Assembly (NCBI RefSeq): GCF_020497125.1
Contig: NC_059075.1
Span: forward strand, 31,098,003-31,162,002
Length of the DNA: 64,000 nucleotides
Direction of reading: 5' to 3'
From: Mauremys mutica
Lineage: Eukaryota > Chordata > Testudines > Geoemydidae
Both the position numbers and the translations under genes were made by a program. Below the pieces are notes generated by a model that searched no databases, was not told the origin of the DNA, and saw only the letters and a list, made by a program, of their open reading frames with translations. Below are positions 25,201 to 35,905 of this stretch, one piece after another (positions within the stretch are counted from its first letter, which is position 1; every line of letters starts with the position of its first letter).

Positions 25201-26319
25201 CAAACAAAAATACAACTAGGTTGAAATCAAACAGGGAGAGGAAACATGCAGAAGCTGTAAAGATCATTTCTACTCTCCCTTAGAATACTGGCATTTTTTT
25301 GAACTGCCTAATATTAATTTGAGCTTTAGGAAATATACACCATATAAAAAGGGTTATCTTCACAAGAGTAAGCAGGCCTTCACCCCTGAACATCTACACT
25401 GAAGCCTTTACTTTTACTGTGATTGAACACACCTGTGAACAATCATGTTAGATGACCAAATGCTGACCATGATTTAGTGGTTGGTGGAGATCAGGATTTA
25501 ATCAGTTAGCTGCCTGATGCTGAGCACAATTTATTGTGGTCTGTACTGACTGCTAAACTGTAGTCAGCTCTTCACAACCATGTTCAAACACTGTAAAATT
25601 GTGTAGTGTAGACAAGGCTTGTATGGCTAGAGCTTTGGATTATAAAAGGGTTCCTTAGCTGAACATATTTATACCCATGTACAGTGGAGATGTACAAAGT
25701 GAAACTTGCAGCAGACGGATTTTTTTTGAGGATCCATTGTAAGTAAGCAGATCTGCAATGGAATATCTTGCAGGGCAGAGACAATGGATATGATGTTGTT
25801 AGAGATTTTTACAGGATTCTGGAAATCTTTCCCTGCAAGATTCTTTTGATATTGAAAAGTAGCTTTGCAACTGCGTCTGTGCAGGAGAGACTGCTTGAAA
25901 AGTGCAATTTCCTTGCAGGAATTGCTGAGTCAGTACATTTTGTTCAGGAAATTAAATTGCCATAGCTATAATGCCCTATAAGAAAGTCTGAATAGGACTC
26001 TATTCACTACTCTGCCTCGGGAAGCATGTTATCCTGAGCAACTAACTTAATATCTCTGTGCCTCATGTGTAAAATGGAGATATTTCCTTATCTGATAGCA
26101 TGGTTGCGAGGCTAAACTGATGAATGTTTGTAAAGTGAAATGCTTTGGTGGAAGATGCTATATTCATGTATTTACAATTCCGAAATTATGAGATTTCTGA
26201 GGCAGGTCTTGTGTTAGAGAATTTGAGAGAGCTCAGGGCTAGGACAATTCAGTTTATTGAAAATGATACTATTTTTCAGTGATATTCCTCATAAGAACTT
26301 TCATATGTTTTACTTCCAG
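22298..26319. other. Upstream region of GPR68, no coding sequence recognised
   Basis: Part of this stretch (about 22310-23050) looks like an old LTR-type repeat, with 'acagggcgggagctatgaaa' and 'tgcccaaagggactgtcag' phrases, but its borders are not resolved. The remainder up to the GPR68 exon is AT-rich with no conserved frame. Non-coding first exons and the promoter of GPR68 may lie here or further upstream. Confidence 0.4.
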
Positions 26320-26461
26320 GTTGCTAGGATCCTAAGGCAGACAGCCACTTCAGTAGGAAGCGAGTGCGGAAGAAATGAGTAACTTATGAAACAGGATGAA
26401 ATTAAAATTTACATCTCCCTCTTTGGGACCCTGATGAGAGATGTATGGTCACTGCTAGAAG
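26320..26461 (+). promoter_or_regulatory. GPR68: 5' UTR part of the GPR68 coding exon
   Basis: A plausible 3' splice site (pyrimidine-rich 'tgttttacttccag') ends at 26319, as expected because GPR68 genes carry non-coding 5' exons before a single coding exon. The 142-base leader contains several upstream ATGs: one at 26375 opens a four-codon ORF, and one at 26386 opens a 39-codon ORF that overlaps the main start. An in-frame TAG two codons before 26462 rules out an N-terminal extension. Confidence 0.55.
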
Positions 26462-26505
26462 ATGCACAATTCGACACAGAATGGGACTGGGAACAGTTCT
26501 ACTAA
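26386..26505 (+). CDS. Overlapping upstream ORF of GPR68 (39 codons)
   Basis: This ORF begins at an ATG sharing bases with the TGA of the preceding four-codon uORF (ATGA overlap). It runs out of frame through the GPR68 start codon and stops at 26503-26505, 44 bases into the receptor CDS. If translated it would reduce receptor synthesis. The peptide has no recognised domain. Its existence in mRNA depends on the inferred splice site at 26319. Confidence 0.35.
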   Translation: MKQDEIKIYISLFGTLMRDVWSLLEDAQFDTEWDWEQFY

Positions 26506-27559
26506 CTGCACCATTAATCACAGCATACACCAGACTTTATCCCCCACTATATACATACTTGTCTTTGGAGTAGGTCTCCCAGCTAACTGCCTCTCGCTGT
26601 ACTATGGGTACCTACAGATCAGGGCCAAAAATGAACTGGGGATCTATCTGTGCAATTTGACTATAGCAGACCTGTTCTACATCTTCTCTTTGCCTTTCTG
26701 GCTCCAGTACGTTTTGCAGCATGACAACTGGACCTATGATGCAAATCTGTGCAAAATCTGTGGCATACTCCTGTATGAAAACATCTACATCAGTGTGGGC
26801 TTCCTCTGCTGCATCTCCATTGACCGCTATCTAGCAGTGGTACATCCTTTTCGTTTCTATCAGTTTCGGACAATAAAGGCCGCTGTGGTAGTGAGCATCA
26901 TAATCTGGGGCAAGGAAATTCTGATGAGCTGGTTTGTCTTTCAGTATGCTGATACTAGTATTGATGCAGAGAGTCATAAAATATGCTTTGAACATTATCC
27001 CATCAAAGATTGGGAGCACACGATCAATTACTACCGCTTCTTTGGTGGCTTCCTTTTCCCCTTCTTCCTACTGCTCTTTTCTTACTGTGGCATTTTACGA
27101 GTTGTCCGCAAGAGCCATGGTACGCAAAAGAAGACAAAAATCCAAATTAAACGTCTGGTTTCAAGCACAGTTATAATTTTCTTGGTTTGCTTTGGACCAT
27201 ACCACATCCTGTTGGTAATTCGCAGCTTGTTTGAGAAGAACTGTATGTTTGCAGAGAAAATCTTTAACATTTACCACTTTTCTCTCTTGTTGACTAGTTT
27301 TAACTGTGTTGCTGACCCAGTATTGTACTGCTTTTCCAGTGAGAGCACCTACCAGAATTTTGTCAAAATGAGAGACTCCGGTTTAACATGCCTAAGATGT
27401 TTAAGGACTAAAACCCAGGTATCCTACCAGATGAAAACTCTAGAAACCCTCAGAAAAAGCAACAGTGTACCAGCAGTTGAAGAGCCAGAGTTATTAAACA
27501 AACTACATACTGTTAATGAAATGAAAGACTCTTCCATTGTCAGTATAGACAGACTTTAG
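26462..27559 (+). CDS. GPR68: Proton-sensing G protein-coupled receptor GPR68 (OGR1)
   Basis: The 365-residue protein, the same length as I recall for human GPR68, is a class A receptor that senses extracellular acid at the plasma membrane and signals mainly through Gq. The visible architecture is seven hydrophobic segments with Asn42 and Asp70 in helices 1 and 2, DRY at 121-123, Cys97-Cys175 as the likely extracellular disulfide, and DPVLY at 285-289 in place of NPxxY. 'DNLCKICGILLYENIYISVG'-like text and 'HFSLLLTSFNCVADPVLYCF' are near-diagnostic of GPR68 rather than GPR4, GPR65 or GPR132. Histidines 20, 23, 87, 172 and 272 correspond, with an offset of three, to the histidines implicated in human proton sensing. 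The start at 26462 is fixed by an in-frame stop just upstream. The N-terminus has five Asn-x-Ser/Thr sequons spaced every four residues. The coding sequence is intronless, and its neighbour DGLUCY is convergent as in human. Confidence 0.97.
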   Translation: MHNSTQNGTGNSSTNCTINHSIHQTLSPTIYILVFGVGLPANCLSLYYGYLQIRAKNELGIYLCNLTIADLFYIFSLPFWLQYVLQHDNWTYDANLCKICGILLYENIYISVGFLCCISIDRYLAVVHPFRFYQFRTIKAAVVVSIIIWGKEILMSWFVFQYADTSIDAESHKICFEHYPIKDWEHTINYYRFFGGFLFPFFLLLFSYCGILRVVRKSHGTQKKTKIQIKRLVSSTVIIFLVCFGPYHILLVIRSLFEKNCMFAEKIFNIYHFSLLLTSFNCVADPVLYCFSSESTYQNFVKMRDSGLTCLRCLRTKTQVSYQMKTLETLRKSNSVPAVEEPELLNKLHTVNEMKDSSIVSIDRL

Positions 27560-30500
27560 CACCCGTTAGAAAGGCAGACTGATCAAAAGTTTCCAGGTCT
27601 AAGTTTGGGCTTCAGTCTTTGGTTTATAAATGTATTGCAACTGCTTTACATTCTAAAGAGCTTAATAACTCATCAGTATTATAAGCAGACCTGAGTTGAT
27701 ACTCTTTCCACAGGGGGAATTCCTTAGTTCCCTTGAGTAACCCTGGGCCTTGACATAGGGCAGGGAAAATATACACCAGGTCAGTTTAGCTCAGGTCACA
27801 TGTATATATTACTGACTCAGTATAGCGCTAGTCATGGGGAAGCTGCTTTTCTGATGACTGGACTGGCTGAAATAAGATGTTAGTGGTGTGAATTTTCCAT
27901 AATGGTCTTTAATTGCTGATTGTTTGTCCATGTATTGACTTTATGAGAAAGCTGTCAAACTCTGTGATCACCTTGCTGAAAAGGTGGAAGATGGAACAAA
28001 TTATGTAAAATGAAGTGATAAACATTTCCCAAAAGAACATCTTTTGTCTATGTGTATGTTTTCTGTAACTTTGTCCCAATCATCCTCAAGCCATGCAACA
28101 ACCAGTGAGCAGGGAACGCAAAGACACAGCCAAACTAAAAAAGCAAAGGAAGCAGCCAACAAAATCATGAGAGATATATTAGAAGAGAATTCACAATGAA
28201 ACTGTTTTCCATAACTGATAGTTAAGTTAATGTCTGTTGGGTCTTGAGCCACTGCTCTTTGGGCTTGATCCAGTGCCACTGATTCCCACTGACTTCAGTG
28301 GACACTCGATCTGGAACTTAGTGGGCAATTAATTTATTCCATGGACTTCAAAGGAAGCATTAGTTTGGGGGCACAGATAGAGTTGACACCACATGCCAGT
28401 GCACTGATTCACAGTATTTGAGGATACACATTCATTTAAATCCATACTCCACTCTAACCAGTTTAAAATTTGGATTGTTGTGTTTTTTCATGTTTCTGTG
28501 TTTTGTGCAGCACAGAGCATAAAGGCACTTAAATTATAATAAATTGTAGGGCAGACAGTGTGTTGAACAGGATGAGTTTAACTTCTGTGTCCCCCAACAG
28601 ATGTTTTTAAAATTCTCTAGTTTGATCTGTTATAAAGGGAACCACTTTTCCTGGAATGCAGTGTCAAAATGCATTGTATGTAAAGTGATCCATAATGGCC
28701 TTTGGTTTACACACAGGGAACAGAAAAAACATAGGGAGGTCCTATTATACAACAAAATGTATTGGCAATAAAAGAATGGAAAGTCGCATATGTATAGGCT
28801 CCCACAACGCTTCCTACCCACATCTTGTTTCTTATACATCTTTGCTTTGCTAATCAATACTGCCTCACCTTTACTTCATCTCCTTTTTGAAGTCTAATTT
28901 TTGTGGCTTCTTGCCTTCTGCCCCTCACATCCTAATATCCCACCTGCACTGCTGCTCCTGGCATCCACCTTCTGCTTTCAAAGCTCTCCTTAAAACACAC
29001 TAATTCTGTGCAGTGCAACCCACAGACAGACAATAACACACAGCAATGTAAATACCCAATATATTTAAAAAGACATTCAAAGGCAGATCTTTTGCATCTT
29101 GTCTGATTTGTGTTGTCTGTATGCTTAACAAGTAATACATACTGAACGCTGCACTGAAAATCACTGTGAAAGTATACACTAGAAATAATTAGGGAATACG
29201 TTTAATAAATAATGCAATGATTATATTTTCCTCCTATATTGATTTGTTCTGTGATTGGAGTAACTATCTTTTGGCTTTGGCCCACAGAGTCCATTTGTGA
29301 GACTTCAGATCATTCTCTCTTCCCTCCTTGTGCCAAAAGAAATCATATCCCCACTCCCAAAAGAGGATTAGGTCTGTTTACATTAACACTCAGCTTGTTT
29401 AGTTCATTTAAGTTTCATTATGCTGAGAGCTCCCACGATGCTGGGTTGATTTCCTTATACATGCACTTTTCTCCTGATCATTGTTATTTAACATTACTTC
29501 CTTCCAAACCTTTCCCATTCCATTCTGCCCTCTAGGTCACATGGCAGCAGTTCCAAATTGCACTAAGCAAATCTAGAATGTTGTTGGGAATGCAGCCTGC
29601 ACAAACACATCTTTAACTATTCATTCTCCCTGATCTAAAATGGTGTTAGGCACACACCAGTTTTGGATTAAGAAGACTGAAGGCATTTGTTGCCTTGTTT
29701 ATGTTAACTCTTTTATAGTCTTCCATGTCAATTAAAATATGGAGCTGGAATGAAGAGTATGGCATCTTACATGCAACTGTCATCTACTAGAATAAGGCTA
29801 ATCTGAGTTGGTACATGCGTGGGGCCAAATTTCGTTGTCAGTGTAAAAGCAGATTGAAACCTGTGCAACTTAAAGACTTACTGATTCAAACATTCTTGAC
29901 TAAATTGAGTGTTGTAAAATACATTTGTTACAGCTGCTAATTGGTGGTTACAGAGTTAAGTAAATGCAGTCTTAGTGGAGTGCTTTCATCCCCGCACTGG
30001 ACTATGTGTGGATGCTGATGTGAGAGAGAGAGACACACACAAACCAGGCCTCTCTTTCACCAAAGGGAAATTTCTGCATAATGTCAGTTTCATTATTTCC
30101 CCATGCTTTACACAGGAGTCATGCAATGCTACTATTATTTCACTAATTCTGGTAAAGCTTCCCTTGTTTATTCACAATCAAAAGAATACACAGTCAGGGT
30201 GCAGGAACTGAAAATTGCTGAGGGTCTCGACAGACCACTTAATGATCTTTCCAAATGTTGTTTGTACCATTAGCTAACTATTGTAAAGCGCTTTGGATAA
30301 AAGCACTGTATTAAAAAATAACCCTTAATAATTAATGTTTTTGGGTTCTACACATAAAGGCACACAACTCATATTTTAATATCAGTAGTCTTACCTTTCT
30401 AATGCGATGGATGTGCCCTCTCTCCCCTGCCACGGCAGTGGGAAGGGGGTGGGGAGGATGGGCTCTGCCCCTCCACAGAGCTGAGGCTGGGAAGGAGGGC

Positions 30501-30699
30501 CATCGCTCCCTGCCAGCCGCAGCCCTGGAGTTGAGGAAAGTCGTCTCTTTCTATGGCCACCGCAGCCCTGCATGTCCCAAATTCACTCCACCCCCTCTTC
30601 TCACCCCACTGCCCCCTCCCACCTACCCCTTATTCCCCCCCAAGGCCACCACCTCACCTTACATGTGCGTCTTCTCCAGGGTCCAGGCACCTAATTAGT
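27560..30699. other. GPR68 3' UTR and spacer to DGLUCY
   Basis: The likely 3' UTR extends from the stop toward AATAAA at 28538 or 28767. Beyond it no gene or RNA is recognised. A - strand frame at 28001-28279 has one hydrophobic run but no homology that I know of. The segment at 30400-30660 is C-rich low-complexity sequence. Confidence 0.5.
28538..28543 (+). promoter_or_regulatory. GPR68: Candidate GPR68 poly(A) signal
   Basis: The first AATAAA past the GPR68 stop lies about 980 bases downstream; another is at 28767-28772. Which one is used cannot be told from sequence. Confidence 0.4.
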
Positions 30700-30855
30700 G
30701 GAGCCCCGCCTATGCAGCTCTACTAATTAGATGGGTGGCCCTTCATTCTCTTGTGCGCGGCTGCACAGGCACACACCTTGGAACTATCCGTGGACTACCT
30801 GAATGGAGCTCATGGACCACCGGTGGTCTGCGGACCACAGTTTGAGAACCTCTGG
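30700..30855. repeat. hAT-like element end, truncated
   Basis: The segment ends 'gaccacagtttgagaacctc', the mirror of the CAGAGGTTCTCAAACTGTGG end of a widespread hAT family. The opposite end and a target duplication were not found, so the left border is approximate. Confidence 0.5.
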
Positions 30856-30917
30856 TGTAGATGATACATTTAGGACTTTCACTGCTATAAAGCCTCTTTT
30901 TTTTTTTAACCTGCACC

Positions 30918-30923
30918 TTTATT
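30918..30923 (-). promoter_or_regulatory. DGLUCY: Candidate DGLUCY poly(A) signal
   Basis: TTTATT on + reads AATAAA on -, about 550 bases downstream of the DGLUCY stop codon. It lies just past the truncated hAT end, so it may not be ancestral. Confidence 0.35.
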
Positions 30924-31473
30924 GGAGCTGCTTTCCATACTGTCTTTTAAAAACCAAGTTGCTACAAGCACTACTTCCTGTTGCAGCAATGTGGCTTAGT
31001 AAAACAGGAACAAGCAATGGTTACAACACTTCTGCATTTAATGGAAAGAGACACTTGATTTTTTCATGAAACACGGGTCACCTTTTACTATATAAGGCCA
31101 TAGATTGTCTGAGTGAGTCATTATAACTAAGAGTTTTATGCTTATCAAACAGGAAAGATGGGCTTGTGGTGAAGGCAGGAGCCTGGGACTCTTGAGAGCT
31201 GCATTCAGGTCTGTGTCAGACTCTTGATTAAATAATTTAATCTCTCCATCTCTCATGTCTTAATCTGCCAAATGGGGCTAATGAAACCTCCCTATTTCAC
31301 AGCAAAGTTAGAAGGATAATCATTAATGATTGTGAGGTGCTCAGACACTAGTGATGGAGGCCATATAAGTACTTTCAAGCCTTTTCTGGTCTTCCATACC
31401 TTGTTGTTAGATTGGGGGTGGAGAGATACTCTAATAGAAACTTTAGAGTTTAGAAATGGTTAGGGAAAAGGCA

Positions 31474-31614
31474 TCACGGTATCTGGTCCAGAAGTTTTTC
31501 AATCATAACTGAGTGTATATTGTAGAAGGGCAGTCCATCCACTTCCATTTTGAGACTGGCAGTTATTCCACTACGGACTCCATGCTGTATAAGTGTCTTC
31601 AGTAACTTTTCTTC
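31474..31614 (-). CDS. DGLUCY: DGLUCY terminal coding exon
   Basis: The acceptor 'gttttag' precedes GAAGAAAAG at 31614, and the frame (phase 0) runs 46 codons to TGA at 31474-31476. The translation reads 'EEKLLKTLIQHGVRSGITAS' and then 'KMEVDGLPFYNIHS', closely paralleling the C-terminus of human DGLUCY. It completes the D-glutamate cyclase-like C-terminal domain (DUF4392). The preceding intron is about 11 kb and holds a Penelope-like unit and the large DIRS element. The exon was not evident as an open frame because of its length; it was found by expected family similarity and splice phase. Confidence 0.9.
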   Translation of the reverse strand, partial: EEKLLKTLIQHGVRSGITASLKMEVDGLPFYNIHSVMIEKLLDQIP

Positions 31615-33050
31615 CTAAAACAAGGTATAATTAATATATTACTAATGTAACTAATAAGGCAAAGAATATTCCTCAAAAGCTTTCAATTAAACATTAGAAG
31701 ACTGTGACCATATCTGCCTAAGAATTTATTTTGGCTAGCAGTATCAAAAACATTACCACTCTAAGGGGGCCAAAGGGTACTTTTAGTAGCAGGAAATGCA
31801 AATGCTAAGGAATTAACAAAAGGCAGTATTCATAGATACCCTTTAATTACTGTGCAATGTTAATGGTACCAAACCAAAAGCATATTAGTGTCCATTCAGA
31901 AATCTGAATCCACTGCATTGAGATTCTGGCTAGCTTCATGTTAGTAAATTTCAAAAAGTGGAACCAAACACATATTCACACAAAGCATCTTAAAGACTAT
32001 CTGGTTCCCCCAGAAAATAATGGCTTAAAGCAGCCTGGATGTGACATGTTCTTTTAGGGCTAATCCTAACTGACTGCTTTTATTGGCTAGGGCTGGCAGT
32101 GTGCGTGTGTATGTGTGTGGGGGGTGTCCCCCCATAAGTAGCATAAATTCACCCGTGGGAGGGCTTCTGCCATCCTTTGGGCTTCTCATCACTAACTAAC
32201 TTATTTCCTGATATATACAACAGTCGGAAACAGACAGATTTTAAAGAAAAGAAACAGGGGAAAAGAGAAAAGATGGGGAGATAGAGAAATAGAAAATACT
32301 GGGATAATCTGTGCAACCTATATCCAACTTTGCACAATGATCAGCACCCTCAGCCTCTACTGATTTCAATGAGACTTGAGGGTGCTTAGCACCACACCTG
32401 GTTGGATCCTAATACAATGAGAGGATAAACAGGAAGGAAAGAAAAGAAACATTTTTAGTACTTGTAGTTCGCTTGATACAAGAATTCATAAACCAAAAAT
32501 GTCAAGTATTCCCGTTCATGAAATGGACACTATTTGTACAGAAATGTTTCAAACCCTACTGATTACAATAGTTTTACTACAGTGTTTGGATATATGAATG
32601 AAGTATGCTGTTGCATTATTATACATATGTATAATGTACTTTTGTGTGTGATTACATTTGAAATTTTTTTGGAAGCACTGGAATAGTCTCCCAAAGCCAG
32701 TTAACAATTGAAAATTTGTTAGCTGGTACCCTGTTTTTCTAACTGTACCCCTTAATGATTGCTATCTTTCTTAAATGTCCTGATCCATGTGATATATATT
32801 TCACAGCCAAAGCAGTCTTAAATAAGACACAGCTTTTACAGTAAAGAACCAGAAAATGCCTAGGTACATTATGTCAAACTGTGCACAGCAACCAGTTAAT
32901 TAACTTCTTACAGAAAGCATCTGGCTTCAGCTTTTGCATAAGTGCCAATTTTCATAAGATGGTGACATGATTCTGATCATAACTGTGCTTTAACATCTAA
33001 ATATATCAAGTGCAGAATCCAGCTGTAAATTTAAGTATGAGCCCTTTCCC
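31615..33050. other. DGLUCY intron, unique part
   Basis: Non-coding sequence with a (TG)n-like patch near 32100-32120 and a small inverted repeat (AGCACCCTCA at 32343-32352 with TGAGGGTGCT at 32377-32386). No gene was recognised. Confidence 0.5.
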
Positions 33051-33062
33051 CATGCAAAAAGT

Positions 33063-34039
33063 TTCAGAGTAGCAGCCGTGTTAGTCTGTAGCTGCAAAAA
33101 GAACAGGAGTACTTGTGGCACCTTAGAGACTAACAAATTTATTTCAGCATGAGCTTTCGTGAGCTACAGCTCACTTCTTCGGATGCATAGAATGGAACAC
33201 ACAGACATGAGATATTTATACACAGATCTTGGGAGACAGGCCAGTCCTCGCTTATAGACAGCCTCCCAGCCTGAAGCAAATACTCACCAGCAATCGCATA
33301 CCATACAACATAAATATTAACCCAGGAACCTATCCTTGCAACAAAGCCCGATGCCAGCTCTGTCCACATATCTATTCAAGTGACACCATCATAGGACCTA
33401 ATCACATCAGCCACGCCATCAGGGGCTCGTACACCTGCACATCTACCAACGTGATAGATGCCACCATGTGCCAGCAATGCCCCTTTGCCATGTACATTGG
33501 CCAAACCGGACAGTCTCTACGCAAAAGAATAAATGGACACAAATCTGACATCAGGAATCATAACATTCAAAAACCAGTGGGAGAGCACTTCAACCTCTCT
33601 AACCACTCAGTGACAGACTTGAAGGTGGCAGTTTTGCAACAAAAAAACTTCAAAAACAGACTCCAAAGAGAGACTGCTGAACTCGAATTAATATGCAAAT
33701 TAGATACATTTAACTCAGGCCTAAACAGAGACTGGGAATGGTTGGGTCATTACACTAATTGAATCTATTTCCCTATGTTAAGTTCGCCTCACACCTTCTA
33801 TGGGTCATCTTAATTATAACTTCAAAAGTTTTTTTTCTCCTCCTGATGATAGCTCATCTCAATTGATTAGACTCTTCCTGTTGGTATGCACACTTCCACC
33901 TTTTCATGTTCTCTGTATGTATAAATCTCATGTCTGTGTGTTCCATTCTATGCATCCGAAGAAGTGAGCTGTAGCTCACGAAAGCTCATGCTGAAATAAA
34001 TTTGTTAGTCTCTAAGGTGCCACAAGTACTCCTGTTCTT
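33063..34039 (+). mobile_element. Penelope-like GIY-YIG unit with inverted termini
   Basis: A roughly 0.98 kb unit begins near 'tttcagagtagcagccgtg' and ends 'gtactcctgttctt'. The first 160 bases and the last 150 are reverse complements, with the same 'gagctacagctcac' and 'gtgccacaagtact' landmarks on both arms. CATGCAAAAAGT occurs directly on both sides (33051-33062 and 34040-34051), a 12 bp duplication whose edges are slightly ambiguous. Between the arms lies an endonuclease ORF but no reverse transcriptase, so it is a 5'-truncated or minimal copy. Inverted termini are known for Penelope elements. Confidence 0.82.
33229..33762 (+). CDS. GIY-YIG endonuclease domain of a Penelope-like element
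   Basis: The 177-codon open frame is uninterrupted. Its core is 'CPFAMYIGQTGQSLRKRING' followed by 'HKSDIRNHNIQKPVGEHF': the second YIG of the GIY-YIG signature, the helical Arg, and a downstream Glu expected to bind metal. Cys-rich text precedes it ('YPCNKARCQLCPHIY', 'CTSTN', 'MCQQCPF'), typical of the linker in Penelope-like proteins. The reverse transcriptase that should precede it is absent, so the ATG at 33229 is probably internal to the ancestral protein. In intact elements this domain nicks DNA at the insertion site. Confidence 0.8.
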   Translation: MGDRPVLAYRQPPSLKQILTSNRIPYNININPGTYPCNKARCQLCPHIYSSDTIIGPNHISHAIRGSYTCTSTNVIDATMCQQCPFAMYIGQTGQSLRKRINGHKSDIRNHNIQKPVGEHFNLSNHSVTDLKVAVLQQKNFKNRLQRETAELELICKLDTFNSGLNRDWEWLGHYTN

Positions 34040-34051
34040 CATGCAAAAAGT

Positions 34052-34689
34052 GTCGCTGAACGCAAAATGATGTAAACTAAATTTCTCCTCTGGACTCATG
34101 AGGGACAAACAAACTAGATGGATTTATTCTCATCTTGTAGCTATAATTCTTTTACCTTTAGCAAGTACTTGCTAAAGATCTCTGGCCTGACTACACTGAA
34201 AAAGCTTCTTCTGTTTAATACGATGAGATTGTCTCTGCTAAACTACATTCTACTGTCAGATATGTTACTCTGTGTATGTCTGTAATGGGCAAACACAATG
34301 TGTAACACCTTTCCTTAGCTGTGGAGTTCTTTGCAATTCACTCTCAAATCAATGTTTACAAAAGTACTTTAAACTGAGCGCAAAAATTAGGGCAACAAGA
34401 AATTCTAATTAAATAGACGAAATAGCAAGTAATACAGTAGAAATACACTGATTTGCATTAGTAATGGGGAAAACCCATTTGTGAATTTAACGAGTGAATA
34501 AATAATAGTAAAACAAGGATAGTACATCTTTATATGCTGTTCATTTATGCAGACAACTATAGTTCAGCTTGAATTTGTGATAGTACATAATGTGTGAGTG
34601 AATGATGTGTAGTATATTTCGTAATACTAATAATGAAATTTTAGCCATACAGCAACTCCTAAAAGAAATGGTTCTTTGAGATGCAGATC
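34052..34689. other. DGLUCY intron, no feature recognised
   Basis: AT-rich sequence between the Penelope-like unit and the DIRS element; no motif stands out. Confidence 0.5.
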
Positions 34690-34699
34690 TACTGGAAGA

Positions 34700-34985
34700 A
34701 GAAACTTACTCTAGTGGTGGTTCTTCAAGATGTGATAAAGACGTGTATTCCACTTAGATGCATGAGCGGAGCTGGAGATTTTGCCTGACAGTACCTATAG
34801 AGGGGTGGCACCTCATGGCTGTGGCCCTTCCCCTGGCTATATGAGACAGCACCACCCTGCTGAGTTCCTCCGTTCTGAATGCCCCTGAGAGAAGACTCCA
34901 ATGCACAGGGGATGGAGGGTAGCCTGTGGAATACACATCTGCATAACATCTTGAAGAACCACAGTTACAGTAAGTAACCGTTTCT
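34700..34985. repeat. DIRS terminal inverted segments
   Basis: The phrase 'gtggttcttcaagatgtgat' at 34720-34740 recurs inverted as 'aacatcttgaagaaccacag' near 34946-34966. A longer pairing surrounds both, spaced by about 190 bases. Split inverted termini are a DIRS hallmark. A (TTC)n run follows at 34982-35000. Confidence 0.6.
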
Positions 34986-35465
34986 TCTTCTTCTTCTTCA
35001 AGTAGATGTAGAAGTGTATTCCCCTTAGGTGACTCACAAGCAGTACGCTGTCCAGGAGAGGCGTGCTAAGGGTCTATCGAAAGCGGGATCACAGGACTGT
35101 CCTTCTAAAGCTTGCATCCACTTTGGAAGATGCGATAATAGCATAATGATCTGTAAACGTGTATGAATGACCATGTGGCAAATATCAAATATGGAAAAGT
35201 CACTGAGGAACACTATCACCATTGCTTGCACTCTCATCAAATGAGACCATATCAACTGAGGAGGTACAGTTCAAGCTATCTTGATATGCACAATCTTGAT
35301 ACAGAGATGGTCTGTGAAGAGACTGCTTGCCCCTTTGTGCGGTCTGCATATGCCATGAACAGGTGAGGCAAACCACGAAACACTTCAGTCCTATCTAGGT
35401 AAAAGGCTAGACATTGTTTGACATCCAAACTATGGAGGTACTGTTACTCCGGGGATGAATGCATC

Positions 35466-35890
35466 TTAGGAAAAAATACAGGTAAATACACTGCCTGGTT
35501 CAAATGAAACTGAGACCCCACTTTGGATAAAGACCTTGGGTGTGGTCATAAAGTTACCTTGTCTTTGAAGAACTGTATGTAAGGAGGCCCACCCATCAGG
35601 GCCTGCAACTCTCACACCCTCCTTGTAGATGTAATGGCTACGAGGAATGTGGTTTTTCTGAGACAAAAGGGGCAGTGGACAGGAAACAAGGGGCTTGAGT
35701 AGAGGGTCCATTAAAGCCGCCAGAACCGTATTTAGGTCCCACAAGGGGACTGGCTCACAGACCAGAGGATTAAATGGAGAAGCCCTTTTTAGAAATCTTG
35801 TCATCAAGGCATTGGAAAAGATTGAGTTTCTGTGAACATGAAAGATTGCTGCTAGATGCACTCTTAGTGAACTGACTGCAAGGCCCAGTT
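35466..35890 (-). pseudogene. DIRS tyrosine recombinase, N-terminal part
   Basis: The frame reads 'LAVSSLRVHLAAIFHVH' and 'MTRFLKRASPFNPLVCEPVP', then 'LWDLNTVLAALMDPLLKPLV', matching the N-terminal core-binding part of vertebrate DIRS recombinases. The preceding residues ('LEYLLY') lie on the far side of the hAT insertion at 36754. The Arg-His-Arg-Tyr catalytic block is not recoverable in this copy. Confidence 0.7.
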
Positions 35891-35905
35891 TCTGTAGATG
35901 TAGTA

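Noticed and set aside
28001..28279. - strand open frame with a hydrophobic segment in the GPR68-DGLUCY spacer
   Set aside because: There is one membrane-like run but no known family, no splice context and no start context; it is probably a chance frame near the GPR68 3' UTR.
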